Shown in pieces: positions 51,141-60,622 of a DNA stretch of 64,000 bases; positions within the stretch are counted from its first letter, which is position 1; each line of letters starts with the position of its first letter. The DNA is from Altererythrobacter sp. Lineage in GTDB: Bacteria > Pseudomonadota > Alphaproteobacteria > Sphingomonadales > Sphingomonadaceae. The notes beneath the pieces are model-generated. The model had not been told where the DNA came from. It saw only the letters and a program-made list of their open reading frames with translations, and searched no databases. Position numbers and translations under genes: made by a program. The stretch is from the NCBI GenBank assembly GCA_016793865.1, contig JAEULJ010000006.1, positions 20,235 to 84,234 of the forward strand, written 5' to 3'.

Positions 51141-52175
51141 ATGGGCCGGGCACCGAGCGGACGACCGACAAGCTTCGACATCGCCTATCTGGCGGGGGTT
51201 TCGCAGCCGACCGTGAGCCGCGCGCTGCGCGGCGATCGCTCGGTCAGCGCCGCCACGCGCGAGCGAATCCAGCGCATCGCCGCCGAGCTCAATTACACGG
51301 TGGACAAGAACGCCAGCTCGCTTCGCAGCCAGCGCACCCACACCATCGCGCTGCTGTTCTTCGAGGACGGCACGGACGAGAACCTCATCAATCCGTTCTT
51401 CCTGGCCATGCTGGGTTCGATCACGCGCGCCTGCGCCAATCGCGGGCTCGATCTCCTCATCAGCTTCCAGCGGATGGAGGACGACTGGCACACCCGTTAT
51501 CAGGATGCCAAGCGCGCCGACGGGCTGATCCTGCTCGGCTATGGAGACTATGCCCTCTACGCCGCACGGATTTCCCAGCTCGTGGCGCAGGGCACGCATT
51601 TCGCGCGCTGGGGCTCGATCCGCAGCGACCGCAGCGGCGCCACCGTGGGATCGGACAATCTGGGCGCCGGGCGGCTGGCGGGTGAGCACCTGCTGGAAAG
51701 CGGGCGCAGACGGATCGCCTTCCTGGGCCATGCCGACGAGCACTACCCGGAGTTCGCGCACCGATACGACGGGCTGTGCGAGGCGCTGCGGGCGGCGGGG
51801 ATCGAACCCGACCCCGCGCTCCAGTTCGATGCCCTTACCAATGAGGACGCCGGATACCGCGCCGCCAGCGCGCTGCTGGCCAGCGGACGCAGCTTCGACG
51901 CGATCTTCGCCGCCAGCGATCTGATCGCCATCGGTGCGATGCGGGCACTGGCGGGGGCTTCGCGGCGCATTCCCGCCGATGTCGCCGTGGTGGGTTTCGA
52001 TAATATTCCGTCCGCCGGCCTCACCACCCCTCCGCTCACCACGGTGCAGCAGGACATCTCCGGCGCGGGCGATCGCCTGGTGGAAACCGTGCTGGCGCAG
52101 ATCGAAGGCCGCGATCCGCCCGAGCCGCGCCTGCCCAGCCGGTTGATCGTGCGCGGCAGCAGCTCCGCGATCTAG
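51141..52175 (+). CDS. LacI-family transcriptional regulator of the glucan locus
   Basis: A 344-aa regulator. The N-terminal helix-turn-helix ([20 protein letters not shown]) and hinge are followed by a periplasmic-binding-protein-like ligand domain ([44 protein letters not shown]). The ATG at 51141 has GGAGG 5 nt before it. As a local LacI/MalR-like repressor it would respond to a maltose-type sugar. The operator palindrome lies 110 nt upstream and a second copy 6 nt after its stop. Divergent from the receptor operon. Confidence 0.93.
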   Translation: MGRAPSGRPTSFDIAYLAGVSQPTVSRALRGDRSVSAATRERIQRIAAELNYTVDKNASSLRSQRTHTIALLFFEDGTDENLINPFFLAMLGSITRACANRGLDLLISFQRMEDDWHTRYQDAKRADGLILLGYGDYALYAARISQLVAQGTHFARWGSIRSDRSGATVGSDNLGAGRLAGEHLLESGRRRIAFLGHADEHYPEFAHRYDGLCEALRAAGIEPDPALQFDALTNEDAGYRAASALLASGRSFDAIFAASDLIAIGAMRALAGASRRIPADVAVVGFDNIPSAGLTTPPLTTVQQDISGAGDRLVETVLAQIEGRDPPEPRLPSRLIVRGSSSAI

Positions 52176-52180
52176 CCCCT

Positions 52181-52192
52181 ACATTCGTATGC
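52181..52192. promoter_or_regulatory. Second LacI-type operator candidate before the MFS gene
   Basis: ACATTCGTATGC; its reverse complement matches the perfect palindrome at 51020 at 10 of 12 positions. It lies between the LacI stop and the MFS start (ATG at 52275), where a separate promoter could drive the MFS-kinase-amylase genes under the same repressor. Confidence 0.55.
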
Positions 52193-52274
52193 GCCTTGCC
52201 CGTACCCGCGCGGCGTGCGAGCAACCGCGCCGGTGACCCGCACGAGCGGGCGATCAGGGACGAGAGGCTTGCCG

Positions 52275-53795
52275 ATGGAACACACCGGGGTCGTATTGCG
52301 TGAGAAGCCCCGCCAGGGCTTCGCGGGCCTGTGGAACATCAGCTTCGGCTTTTTCGGCATCCAGATCGGCTTCGCGCTGCAGAATTCCAACATGAGCCGG
52401 GTGTTCCAGACCCTGGGCTCCAGCATCGACGATCTGCCGGCGCTGTGGGTGGCCGCGCCGCTGACCGGTCTGATCGTCCAGCCGATCATCGGCCACCTGA
52501 GCGACCGGACCTGGAACCGCCTGGGAAGGCGGCGGCCCTATTTCCTGACCGGCGCCATCCTGGCGGCTCTGTCGCTGTTGCTGATGCCGCTGGCGCCCGG
52601 CTTCGCCGCGCCGCTGCTGTTCGCGGCGGGAATGCTGTGGGTGCTCGACGCCAGCCTCAACATCGCGATGGAGCCGTTCCGCGCCTTCGTGGGGGATATG
52701 CTTCGCACCGACCAGCACGCGGCCGGCTATGCAGTGCAGACCGCCTTCATCGGAGCTGGCGCGGTGGTTGGATCGATCTTCCCCTTCCTGCTCGAACATC
52801 TGGGGGTTTCCAATGTAGCGCCGGGCGGGGGCATCCCGGACACGGTGAAGTGGAGCTTCTGGGCCGGCGGCGCTGCGCTGTTCGCGGCGGTGATGTGGAC
52901 CATCGTCACCACGCGCGAATACAGCCCGCAGGACATGGTTGCCTTCGGGGGCGAGGCGGCGGCGGACGAAGCGCAGCCGCTGCGCGCGCTGGCGGCCAAG
53001 TCCTATACCTCGATCGCTGTGTGGATCGGCACGGGCATCGTCGCCGCGGCGATCGTCGAGCCACTGGAGCTACAGAAGGAAATCTACCTGCTGGCAGGGC
53101 TGCTCGTGCTTTACGGAGTCCTCAGCCAGGTCGCCATCGGCATGGCCAAGCGGGGGCGGCCGGCCAACATGCTGTCCAGCATCGTCGGTGATTTCTCGGG
53201 GATGCCGGAGGTGATGAAGCGGCTGGCGCTGGTGCAGTTCTTCAGCTGGTCGGCGCTGTTCATCATGTGGATCAACACCACACCGGTGGTGACGCAATAT
53301 GTCTTCGGCAGCACCGACACCGCCAGCGCCGCCTACAACGAAGGCGCGAGCTGGGTGAATGTGCTGTTCACCGTTTACAACGGCGTGGCGGCGGTGGCCG
53401 CGCTGGCCCTGCTGCCGTGGCTCAGCCGCCGCTTCGGCGCGGTGACCACGCATTCGATATGCCTGACCGTCGGGGCGGCGGGCTTCCTGATGCTGTTCGC
53501 GGTGCGCGACGCGCAGGTGCTGCTGCTGGCCGAGGTGTGCATCGGCGTGGCATGGGCCAGCATCCTCGCCATGCCCTACGCCATCCTCGCCTCCAATCTG
53601 CCGCAGGCCAAGCTCGGGATCTACATGGGCCTGTTCAACATATTCATCGTGGTCCCCCAGCTCCTGGTGGCGACGGTCATGGGCACGATCATGCAGGCCT
53701 TCTTCCCCGGCGAACCGGTGTGGACCATGCTGTTCGCGGCGGCGAGCTGGCTGATCGCGGCGCTGGCCATGCGGCGGGTGCGGGCGGTGCTGTGA
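52275..53795 (+). CDS. MFS sugar transporter (SLC45/GPH-like, probable maltose/maltodextrin)
   Basis: A 506-aa polytopic transporter with about 12 TM helices. The cytoplasmic loop [17 protein letters not shown] is typical of sucrose/maltose proton symporters of the SLC45/GPH group. The start at 52275 (MEHTGVVL) is chosen because the longer frame adds an unlikely leader. In the locus it would carry di- or oligosaccharides across the inner membrane to the cytoplasmic GH13. Its stop overlaps the ROK kinase start (GTGA). Confidence 0.9.
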   Translation: MEHTGVVLREKPRQGFAGLWNISFGFFGIQIGFALQNSNMSRVFQTLGSSIDDLPALWVAAPLTGLIVQPIIGHLSDRTWNRLGRRRPYFLTGAILAALSLLLMPLAPGFAAPLLFAAGMLWVLDASLNIAMEPFRAFVGDMLRTDQHAAGYAVQTAFIGAGAVVGSIFPFLLEHLGVSNVAPGGGIPDTVKWSFWAGGAALFAAVMWTIVTTREYSPQDMVAFGGEAAADEAQPLRALAAKSYTSIAVWIGTGIVAAAIVEPLELQKEIYLLAGLLVLYGVLSQVAIGMAKRGRPANMLSSIVGDFSGMPEVMKRLALVQFFSWSALFIMWINTTPVVTQYVFGSTDTASAAYNEGASWVNVLFTVYNGVAAVAALALLPWLSRRFGAVTTHSICLTVGAAGFLMLFAVRDAQVLLLAEVCIGVAWASILAMPYAILASNLPQAKLGIYMGLFNIFIVVPQLLVATVMGTIMQAFFPGEPVWTMLFAAASWLIAALAMRRVRAVL

Positions 53796-54679
53796 CGACC
53801 ATCGGCGCGATCGAGGCGGGCGGCACCAAATTCGTCCTCGCGCTAGCCGCCGGCGATGGCGCTGTGCTGGAGCACGCACGTATCCCGACCCGCGCGCCCG
53901 GCGATACCCTGCCGGAGATGGCCGCCTGGTTCGAGGCCGCCGCCGCGCGCCACGGCCGTATCGGCGCGTTCGGAATCGGCAGCTTCGGGCCCATCGGGCT
54001 CGACCCGGCCGCCGCCGGCTTCGCGACATTTTCCACCACCCCCAAGCCCGGCTGGCGCGGGGCGAGCTTCGCCGAGGCGCTGGCCCGCTTCCAGGCCCCT
54101 CTGGCGCTGGAGACAGACGTCAACGCGGCGGTGCTGGGCGAATGGCTGGCAGGTGCGGGGCGGGGTTGCGGAAGCCTGGCCTATACCACCATCGGGACCG
54201 GCATCGGCAGCGGGGTGCTCAAGAACGGCAAGGTGCTCTCCGGCTGGTCGCATTACGAGAGCGGGCACCTGCTGGTCCGCCGCGACCCGGCGCTCGATCC
54301 CTTCGCGGGCGTGTGCCCGTTCCACGGCGACTGCCTGGAAGGTCTGACCAGCGGCCCGGCGATCGCCGCACGCTGGGGGCATGACCTGTCATCCGCCAGC
54401 CCCGACCAGATCGCGCTTATCGCCGGCTACGCCGCGCAGGCCGCCGCCGCGCTGGTGCTGCTGCACCGGCCCGAGCGGATGATCTTCGGCGGTGGGGTGA
54501 TGAAGGCGCCCGGCATGATCGAGGAAGTCCGCGCGCGCACCCGCGCCGCCCTGGCCGGCTATATCGCCGAATGGGACGAAGATCTTTCGTCGCGCATCGT
54601 CCTGCCCGCGCTGGGCGACGATGCCGGCATAACCGGCGCGATCGAACTCGGCCGCCGCGCCCTGGAGACCACGCCATGA
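53792..54679 (+). CDS. ROK-family sugar kinase (fructokinase-like)
   Basis: A 295-aa ROK kinase. The ATP loop is AIEAGGTKF, the catalytic Asp109 is in ETDVNAAVLGEW, and the zinc-binding region has the fructokinase-type pattern with His and Cys residues (GHLLVRRDP, then CPFHGDCLEGLTSGP). Sequence alone says fructokinase, but in a glucan locus a glucose-phosphorylating role is also plausible. It starts with GTG in a GTGA overlap with the transporter and ends in an ATGA overlap with the next amylase gene. Confidence 0.9.
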   Translation: MTTIGAIEAGGTKFVLALAAGDGAVLEHARIPTRAPGDTLPEMAAWFEAAAARHGRIGAFGIGSFGPIGLDPAAAGFATFSTTPKPGWRGASFAEALARFQAPLALETDVNAAVLGEWLAGAGRGCGSLAYTTIGTGIGSGVLKNGKVLSGWSHYESGHLLVRRDPALDPFAGVCPFHGDCLEGLTSGPAIAARWGHDLSSASPDQIALIAGYAAQAAAALVLLHRPERMIFGGGVMKAPGMIEEVRARTRAALAGYIAEWDEDLSSRIVLPALGDDAGITGAIELGRRALETTP

Positions 54680-56133
54680 CCATCGCCCGCATCATCACCG
54701 GCATGGCCGCCTTCACCCTGATCGCGGACGGCGCCTATGCCATGAACCACAGCGCCACCGAGCCTGCCGCCTCCGCCTCCGCCTCCGCCTCTACCTGGGA
54801 ACCCAGAAACAAGGTCACGCTCACCCACCCCGGATGGTCGCGCGACGCGGTGCTCTACCAGATCAACACCCGCCAGTTCACACCCGAAGGCACCTTCAAG
54901 GCCGCGCAGGCACAGCTCCCGCGCATCAAGGCGCTGGGCGTGGACATATTGTGGCTGATGCCCATCCACCCCATCGGCGAGAAGAACCGCAAGGGAACCC
55001 TGGGGAGCCCCTATTCCGTGCGGGACTATTACGCCGTCAATCCCGAGTTCGGGACGGAGGCGGACTTCAAGGCATTCGTCGATGCGGCCCATGCCCAGGG
55101 CTTCAAGGTCATCCTCGACCTCGTGGCCAACCACACGGCCTGGGACAACGCGCTCGCGACGAAGCACCCCGGCTGGTACGAACGGAGCTGGAACGGCACC
55201 CCGCGCCCCACTCCGTGGTGGGACTGGTCGGACATCATCGACCTCGACTGGTCCAAGCCCGGCGTGCGCGAGCATGTCGGCGGGGCAATGGAGAAATGGG
55301 TGCGGGATTTCGGGGTGGACGGCTACCGCGCCGATGTCGCCGGCTATGTCCCGCTCGACTTCTGGGAGACGATGCGCACCCGGCTCGAAGCCATCCGCCC
55401 CATATTCATGCTGGGGGAGATGCAGCAGACGGCTTCTCACTTCGCCGCCTTCGACGCGACCTACGCCTGGGACTGGCACAACGCTTCCAAGCGCGTGGCC
55501 AAGGGCGAGGCCGATGCCACCGCCTTTTACGGCTATTACGCCGAGAACGAGAGCCTGTGGCCGCGCGAGGCGATGCGACTGACCTATATCGAAAACCACG
55601 ATTCCAACGCCTGGGAAGGCACGCTGGCGGAAAACTACGGGCCCAACCTGGCGGCGATGACCGTGCTGTCCTTCACCGGCGAGGGGCTGCCGCTGGTCCA
55701 CAACGGCATGGAAGCCTGCAACCAGAAGCGGCTGGAGTTCTTCGAGAAGGACCCGATCGACTGGAAGCAGGGCGAAGGCTGCGATTATGGCGCGCTGCTC
55801 AAGGATCTGATCGCCTTCCGCAAGGCCAATCCGGCGCTGGCCAACGGGCAGTGGGGCGCGCGCATGATCAAGGTGGAAACCGACAAGGCCGCGCAGCTCT
55901 TCGCCTGGGTGCGGCAGAAGGACGGCAACAAGGTTGTGGCGCTGTTCAACTTCACCGGGGCGACGGTGACGGCGAAGCTCGCCGATGGTCTTGCGGCGGG
56001 CAGCTACAAGGAGTTCCGCACCGGGGCCGACGTGGCGATCAGGCCCGGTGACACGGTTACGGTGCCGGCCAACGGCTACCGCCTGCTCAGCACCGATGGC
56101 GCCCGCGGTGCGTCCCCCATCATGGACAAGTAG
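54676..56133 (+). CDS. GH13 alpha-amylase-like enzyme, exported
   Basis: A 485-aa GH13 enzyme with an N-terminal signal region (MTIARIITGMAAFTLIADGAY) and then a Ser/Ala repeat (residues 31-40, TCCGCC repeats in DNA). Catalytic residues are Asp220 (FGVDGYRADVAGY), Glu248 (FMLGEMQ) and Asp309 (YIENHDSNAW). It resembles short single-domain amylases in the PTPWWDWSDIIDLDW stretch. It is the second exported GH13 of the locus, with a divergent sequence from the one on the other arm. It overlaps the kinase stop by 4 nt. Confidence 0.92.
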   Translation: MTIARIITGMAAFTLIADGAYAMNHSATEPAASASASASTWEPRNKVTLTHPGWSRDAVLYQINTRQFTPEGTFKAAQAQLPRIKALGVDILWLMPIHPIGEKNRKGTLGSPYSVRDYYAVNPEFGTEADFKAFVDAAHAQGFKVILDLVANHTAWDNALATKHPGWYERSWNGTPRPTPWWDWSDIIDLDWSKPGVREHVGGAMEKWVRDFGVDGYRADVAGYVPLDFWETMRTRLEAIRPIFMLGEMQQTASHFAAFDATYAWDWHNASKRVAKGEADATAFYGYYAENESLWPREAMRLTYIENHDSNAWEGTLAENYGPNLAAMTVLSFTGEGLPLVHNGMEACNQKRLEFFEKDPIDWKQGEGCDYGALLKDLIAFRKANPALANGQWGARMIKVETDKAAQLFAWVRQKDGNKVVALFNFTGATVTAKLADGLAAGSYKEFRTGADVAIRPGDTVTVPANGYRLLSTDGARGASPIMDK

Positions 56134-56135
56134 GC

Positions 56136-56156
56136 GCAGCAAGAATTTCTTGCTGC
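56136..56156. repeat. Perfect 10+1+10 inverted repeat after the amylase gene
   Basis: GCAGCAAGAA (56136-56145), one T, then TTCTTGCTGC (56147-56156), two bases after the amylase stop. It could form a hairpin with an 8-bp stem and 5-nt loop ending the glucan transcript, but no T tract follows. It could instead be an operator for the next gene, whose ATG is at 56213. Confidence 0.5.
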
Positions 56157-56212
56157 ACCGCACAAACGCAGGGTCTATGGTGCCGCCCGATTGCGAACGG
56201 GAGGGGGCCGGA

Positions 56213-58951
56213 ATGATCGTGGACGAACTGCTGGAGCGACTGCGCGACCTGGCCCGGCGCACTGCGGAGACGCCGCTCTACAATCCCGTCTTCCAGCTCA
56301 GCCACGAAGTCAGCCGGCGGCTCGAGCAGGGCGGCATCGGGCTGGACCAGATCGAAGGCTGCATCGACGAGCTTTACGCCGTCAGCCTCGACAGCCGCGC
56401 CTCCCGCCTGGCCAGGTTGCTCAAAGGCGGCGGTGAGAGCGCGCCAGCGCCCGATTTCGCCGGATTCAAGGCGCGCTGGGAACGGCCCTCGCTGCACGCT
56501 GTCTTTACCGCCCATCCCACCTTCCTGCTGTCCGAGGGCGAATACGAAGCCATCGCCCGCCGCGCCCTGGGCGAGCGCGCCGCCGCCCCCGCCCCGCTGG
56601 CGCAGGACATCACCCTCTCCCACGAACACGCCCGCGCGATGGCCGCCATCGCCAACGCCCAGGCGGCGCGCGACCGCATGGTCGGCGAGCTGTGCGAGGA
56701 AGCGCGCCGGCGCTGGCCCGGCGAGTGGCGCGGCTTCGCCCCGATGCCGTTCCGTTTCGCGACCTGGGTCGGCTACGACATGGACGGGCGGACCGATATC
56801 AAGTGGCACACCTCGATCGGCTTTCGCCTGGCCGAAAAGGCCGAGCGGCTGGCGCGCTATACCGCCTCGCTGGAGGCACTGGACCCGGCGCACCCACTGC
56901 TGGAAGCGCTGCGCGCCGCACTCGCCTATGCGCGCGATCGCGCCGGCGATTTCGCCGCCGACCTGTCCGATCCCGCAGCCCTCTCCGCGGCAGCGAACCG
57001 GCTCACCGCGGACGATCCGCACAAGCTCTTGTCGCTGGCGCCGCTGATCGACGCTTTGGAGGACGAGGCGGGCGAAGCCGAGGAAGGCCGCGCCTGCGCG
57101 CTCAAGACGTTGGCCGCCGCCATGCGCGCCGATGGGCTGGGCATGGGCTGGGTCCATTTTCGCGTCAACGCCAGCCAGCTCCACAACGCCTTGCGCCAGC
57201 ACCTGCCCGAAAGGCAGGATCTGGATCTTGCCAGCAAGGGTGCGATGGCGAGCCTTCGCAGGCTGCTCGAGGAAACGGCACCGCTGCGGGCCAATTTCGC
57301 GGCCCTCGCCATCGAGAGCTCGACCGCGATCCGCCAGTTCCTGGCGATGGCCGAAATCCTCAAGCATGTGGATGCCGACGCGCCGATCCGGATGCTGATC
57401 GCCGAATGCGAACAGCCCGCCACGGTGCTGATCGCGCTGTATTTCGCCCGGCTCTTCGGCATCGCCGGCAAGGTGGATATCTCACCCCTGTTCGAGACCG
57501 AGAGCGCGCTCGAGAACGGCGGGCGGTTGCTCGATGCGCTGCTGGGCGAGGACGCCTATCGCAGCTACGCACGCGAGCGCGGGCGCGTGGCGATCCAGAC
57601 CGGCTTCTCAGATGCCGGGCGCTTCCTCGGCCAGATTCCGGCCAGCCTGGCCATCGAGCGGCTGCAGGGGCGGCTGGCCGAGGGGATGGCGCGCAACGGG
57701 CTGACCGATGTCGCCGCGCTGGTGTTCGACACCCACGGCGAGAGCATGGGCCGGGGCGCCCACCCCGCCAGCTTCGCCGACCGGCTGGAATGGCCGCTGT
57801 CGGCATGGGCGCGCGGCCGCTTCGCCTCCGCGGGCATCGCGCTGGAGGCGGAGGCAAGCTTCCAGGGGGGTGACGGCTACGTCTGGTTCGCGAGCGAGGA
57901 AATTGCCTATCGCACCCTGTCGCGTATCGCCGCCCATGCCGGCATCGCGCCGCCAGAAGACGATGATCCCTTCTATCGCCGCACCGATCTGAGCCTCGAT
58001 TTCTACCGCGCGGTGAAGGACGACCAGCGCCGCTACCTCGCCAGCCGCACCTATGCCCGCGCGGTCACCGCCTTCGGGCTCGGGCTGGTCCCGGTAACCG
58101 GTAGCCGCAAGGCACGGCGCCAGTCGGACCTGGCCGCCGACCGCGACATGAACCTGCGGCAGATCCGCGCCATCCCGCACAATGCGGTGCTCCAGCAGCT
58201 CGGCTATCCCGTCAACGTTATCGCCGGCGTGGGCAGCGCGGCGGATGGCCGCTTCGAGGAAGTGGCGGCGCTGCTGGCAGGAAGCGCGCGCGGGCGCCAG
58301 ATCGTGCGGCTGGTGCGCGCCGCCAATGCGCTGGGCAGCATCAAGACCGTGGCGGCCTTCGGCGAGCTGTTCAATGCGGCATACTGGGCCAGCCGCCCCT
58401 ATCGCGGGACCGAAGACCGCATCGCCAGCGCGTGCGAGGCGTTGGCCGATTATCTCACCGCCGATGACCGTGCCGGCACCTTCCGCCGCCTCGCCGCGCG
58501 GCTCAGGGTGGATGCGCTCAAGCTCCACCGCCTGCTCGCGCTGGCACCGAGCGACGGGAGCGGATCGGACCGGGAACACACGCGGCGCATCCTGGGCGTG
58601 CTACAGGCGCTGAGGCTCGCCTTGATGATGCATATGCTGCTCAAGGCCGTGGCGATCCCCGCGTTCAGCCGCGCCAACGACATCAGCCGCGACGACGTGC
58701 TGGAGATGATCTTCAGCCTGCGGGTCGAGGATGCGCTGGCGCAACTGCGCCGGGCCTTCCCCACGCGCTTCCCGGGCCTCGACGATTTCGCGATGGACGA
58801 AGCGGCGGATTATCCCGCGCGGGCCTCCGGCTCCGGCGGGCAGGGCTATGCCGCGCTCCATGCAACCTTCTTCGACCCCATAGAGCGCGCCCACGGCCTG
58901 ATGCTCCGCATCTCCACCGCCATCGCCAACGAGTTCGGCGCCTTCGGCTAG
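56213..58951 (+). CDS. Divergent phosphoenolpyruvate-carboxylase-family protein
   Basis: A 912-aa protein of the PEP carboxylase superfamily. Conserved order is seen: AVFTAHPTF (His101), TWVGYDMDG, PLFETESAL, QTGFSDAGRF (Asp467), DTHGESMGRGAHP (His508), TGSRKARRQ and LRQIRAIPHN. Compared with typical enzymes several catalytic positions differ: HPTE reads HPTF, the Lys after SDS is Arg470, and the Gly-Arg-Gly-Gly loop is shortened to HGESMGRG. The metal-binding Glu and Asp remain. Bicarbonate fixation onto PEP is therefore possible but not assured. The ATG at 56213 is supported by a GGAGGG just upstream. Confidence 0.82.
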   Translation: MIVDELLERLRDLARRTAETPLYNPVFQLSHEVSRRLEQGGIGLDQIEGCIDELYAVSLDSRASRLARLLKGGGESAPAPDFAGFKARWERPSLHAVFTAHPTFLLSEGEYEAIARRALGERAAAPAPLAQDITLSHEHARAMAAIANAQAARDRMVGELCEEARRRWPGEWRGFAPMPFRFATWVGYDMDGRTDIKWHTSIGFRLAEKAERLARYTASLEALDPAHPLLEALRAALAYARDRAGDFAADLSDPAALSAAANRLTADDPHKLLSLAPLIDALEDEAGEAEEGRACALKTLAAAMRADGLGMGWVHFRVNASQLHNALRQHLPERQDLDLASKGAMASLRRLLEETAPLRANFAALAIESSTAIRQFLAMAEILKHVDADAPIRMLIAECEQPATVLIALYFARLFGIAGKVDISPLFETESALENGGRLLDALLGEDAYRSYARERGRVAIQTGFSDAGRFLGQIPASLAIERLQGRLAEGMARNGLTDVAALVFDTHGESMGRGAHPASFADRLEWPLSAWARGRFASAGIALEAEASFQGGDGYVWFASEEIAYRTLSRIAAHAGIAPPEDDDPFYRRTDLSLDFYRAVKDDQRRYLASRTYARAVTAFGLGLVPVTGSRKARRQSDLAADRDMNLRQIRAIPHNAVLQQLGYPVNVIAGVGSAADGRFEEVAALLAGSARGRQIVRLVRAANALGSIKTVAAFGELFNAAYWASRPYRGTEDRIASACEALADYLTADDRAGTFRRLAARLRVDALKLHRLLALAPSDGSGSDREHTRRILGVLQALRLALMMHMLLKAVAIPAFSRANDISRDDVLEMIFSLRVEDALAQLRRAFPTRFPGLDDFAMDEAADYPARASGSGGQGYAALHATFFDPIERAHGLMLRISTAIANEFGAFG

Positions 58952-59087
58952 CGCCATGTCCGGGCTGAACCGGCCAGCAGGCGCAGCCCTTGCCCAGGCC
59001 AGCGAAAGCCGGAACAGTCCTTGTTCGAAACGGGGCTGGCGGCTTGGCGACAGGTCGGTTAGCCTTTCCGGGCTGGGAGACACGCGC

Positions 59088-60608
59088 ATGGCCGGAACAT
59101 CGCCCGATTTCGACGTGCTGATCGTGGGCGCGGGCATTTCGGGCATCGGCATGGCGGCGCATATGCAAGCCATGTGCCCCGATAGAAGCTTCGCGATAGT
59201 GGAGCGGCGCGAAGGTATGGGCGGCACCTGGGATCTGTTCCGCTATCCCGGCGTCCGCTCCGATTCCGACATGCATACTCTCGGCTTCTCGTTCGAGCCG
59301 TGGAGGCATGAAAAGGCCATCGCCGATGGGCCCGCGATCCTCGACTACCTCCACCGCATCGTGGAGGAGCGCGGGATCGGTGCGCATATCCGCTTCGGCC
59401 ACCGGGTGATCGCGGCGGATTTCGACACGCCGCGCGCGCGCTGGCAGGTGACCGTCGAGACGCCCGATGGGGAGACGCGGCAGCTTTCGGCGAACTGGCT
59501 CTATCTGGGCTCGGGCTATTACGACTACGACGAGGCCTTCGATCCGGGCTTCGACCTGGCGGCATTCGGCGGGCGCGTGGTGCATCCGCAATTCTGGCCC
59601 GCCGACCTCGACCATGCCGGGCGCCGCGTGGTGGTCATCGGGAGCGGCGCTACCGCGGTGACCGTGGTGCCCGCGATGGCCGCCACCGCAGCCCATGTGA
59701 CCATGCTCCAGCGCACACCCACATGGATGTTCAGCCGACCGGCGAAGGATGCGATCGCCAATTTCCTGCGCCGCTGGCTGCCGGAGAGGACCGCCTACCG
59801 CCTCACCCGCTGGAAGAACATCCGCCTCCAGGACATCGGCTACAAGCGCGCGAAAACCAAACCATTGAAAGTAAAGGATTTTCTACTAAAGCGCCTGCGC
59901 CGTCTCATGGGTGAAGATTACGATCTTGCACCCTTCACCCCGCCTTATGATCCCTGGGACCAGCGCCTCTGCCTGGTGCCCGACGACGACCTGTTCTCGG
60001 CCATCAAGGCGGGCCGCGCCTCGGTCGTCACCGGGCGGATCGCCGGGTTCGAGGCGGCCGGCGTGCGCCTCGAAGGAGGTACGCTGCTCCCCGCGGACAT
60101 CCTCGTCACCGCCACCGGCCTCAAGCTCGCCGTCGCGGGCAAGATCGCCATCAGCCTGGACGGTGCTCCGGTCGATTTCAGCCGGCACTTCTATTACAAG
60201 GGCTGCATGTTCTCGAACCTGCCCAACCTTGCGGTGGTGTTCGGCTATCTCAATGCCAGCTGGACGCTCCGCGCCGACCTCAATGCCGACTATGTCTGCC
60301 GTGTCCTCAACGCGATGCGGGGCAGCGGCGCCGACATTGCCGTGCCCGTCCTGCCCGTCGATCATGGCCTCGAAGAGGACGACGTCTTCAACCTCTCCAG
60401 CGGCTATATCCAGCGGGCGAAGGCTATCATGCCCAGGAACGCGGTGAACCATCCCTGGCGGCTCAGCCAGGAATACATCGCCGACCGCAGGCGGATGCGG
60501 CGCGATCCGATCGACGACGGCATCCTCGCGCTGCGCCAGGCTCAGGCCTCAGCCCCGGCTCCGGCCCCGATGGCGGCACCGGGTGCGACGCTCGAGCCGG
60601 CGGAATAG
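59088..60608 (+). CDS. FAD-containing monooxygenase (Baeyer-Villiger type)
   Basis: A 506-aa flavoprotein. The FAD loop is VGAGISG (residues 13-19), the NADPH loop is IGSGATAV near residue 184, and between them is the Baeyer-Villiger fingerprint F-x-G-x-x-x-H-x-x-x-W-P (FGGRVVHPQFWP). The start at 59088 has GGGAGA upstream. Such enzymes insert oxygen next to a ketone, forming esters or lactones. The last 25 residues are Ala/Pro-rich. It follows the PEP-carboxylase-like gene by 136 nt and precedes the CinA-like gene; its substrate is unknown. Confidence 0.88.
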   Translation: MAGTSPDFDVLIVGAGISGIGMAAHMQAMCPDRSFAIVERREGMGGTWDLFRYPGVRSDSDMHTLGFSFEPWRHEKAIADGPAILDYLHRIVEERGIGAHIRFGHRVIAADFDTPRARWQVTVETPDGETRQLSANWLYLGSGYYDYDEAFDPGFDLAAFGGRVVHPQFWPADLDHAGRRVVVIGSGATAVTVVPAMAATAAHVTMLQRTPTWMFSRPAKDAIANFLRRWLPERTAYRLTRWKNIRLQDIGYKRAKTKPLKVKDFLLKRLRRLMGEDYDLAPFTPPYDPWDQRLCLVPDDDLFSAIKAGRASVVTGRIAGFEAAGVRLEGGTLLPADILVTATGLKLAVAGKIAISLDGAPVDFSRHFYYKGCMFSNLPNLAVVFGYLNASWTLRADLNADYVCRVLNAMRGSGADIAVPVLPVDHGLEEDDVFNLSSGYIQRAKAIMPRNAVNHPWRLSQEYIADRRRMRRDPIDDGILALRQAQASAPAPAPMAAPGATLEPAE

Positions 60609-60622
60609 CACCTACCACCCCG

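Noticed and set aside
54766-54793. TCCGCC microsatellite as a phase-variation site
   Set aside because: The repeat unit is six bases, so changes keep the frame; it only alters a Ser/Ala spacer after the signal peptide.
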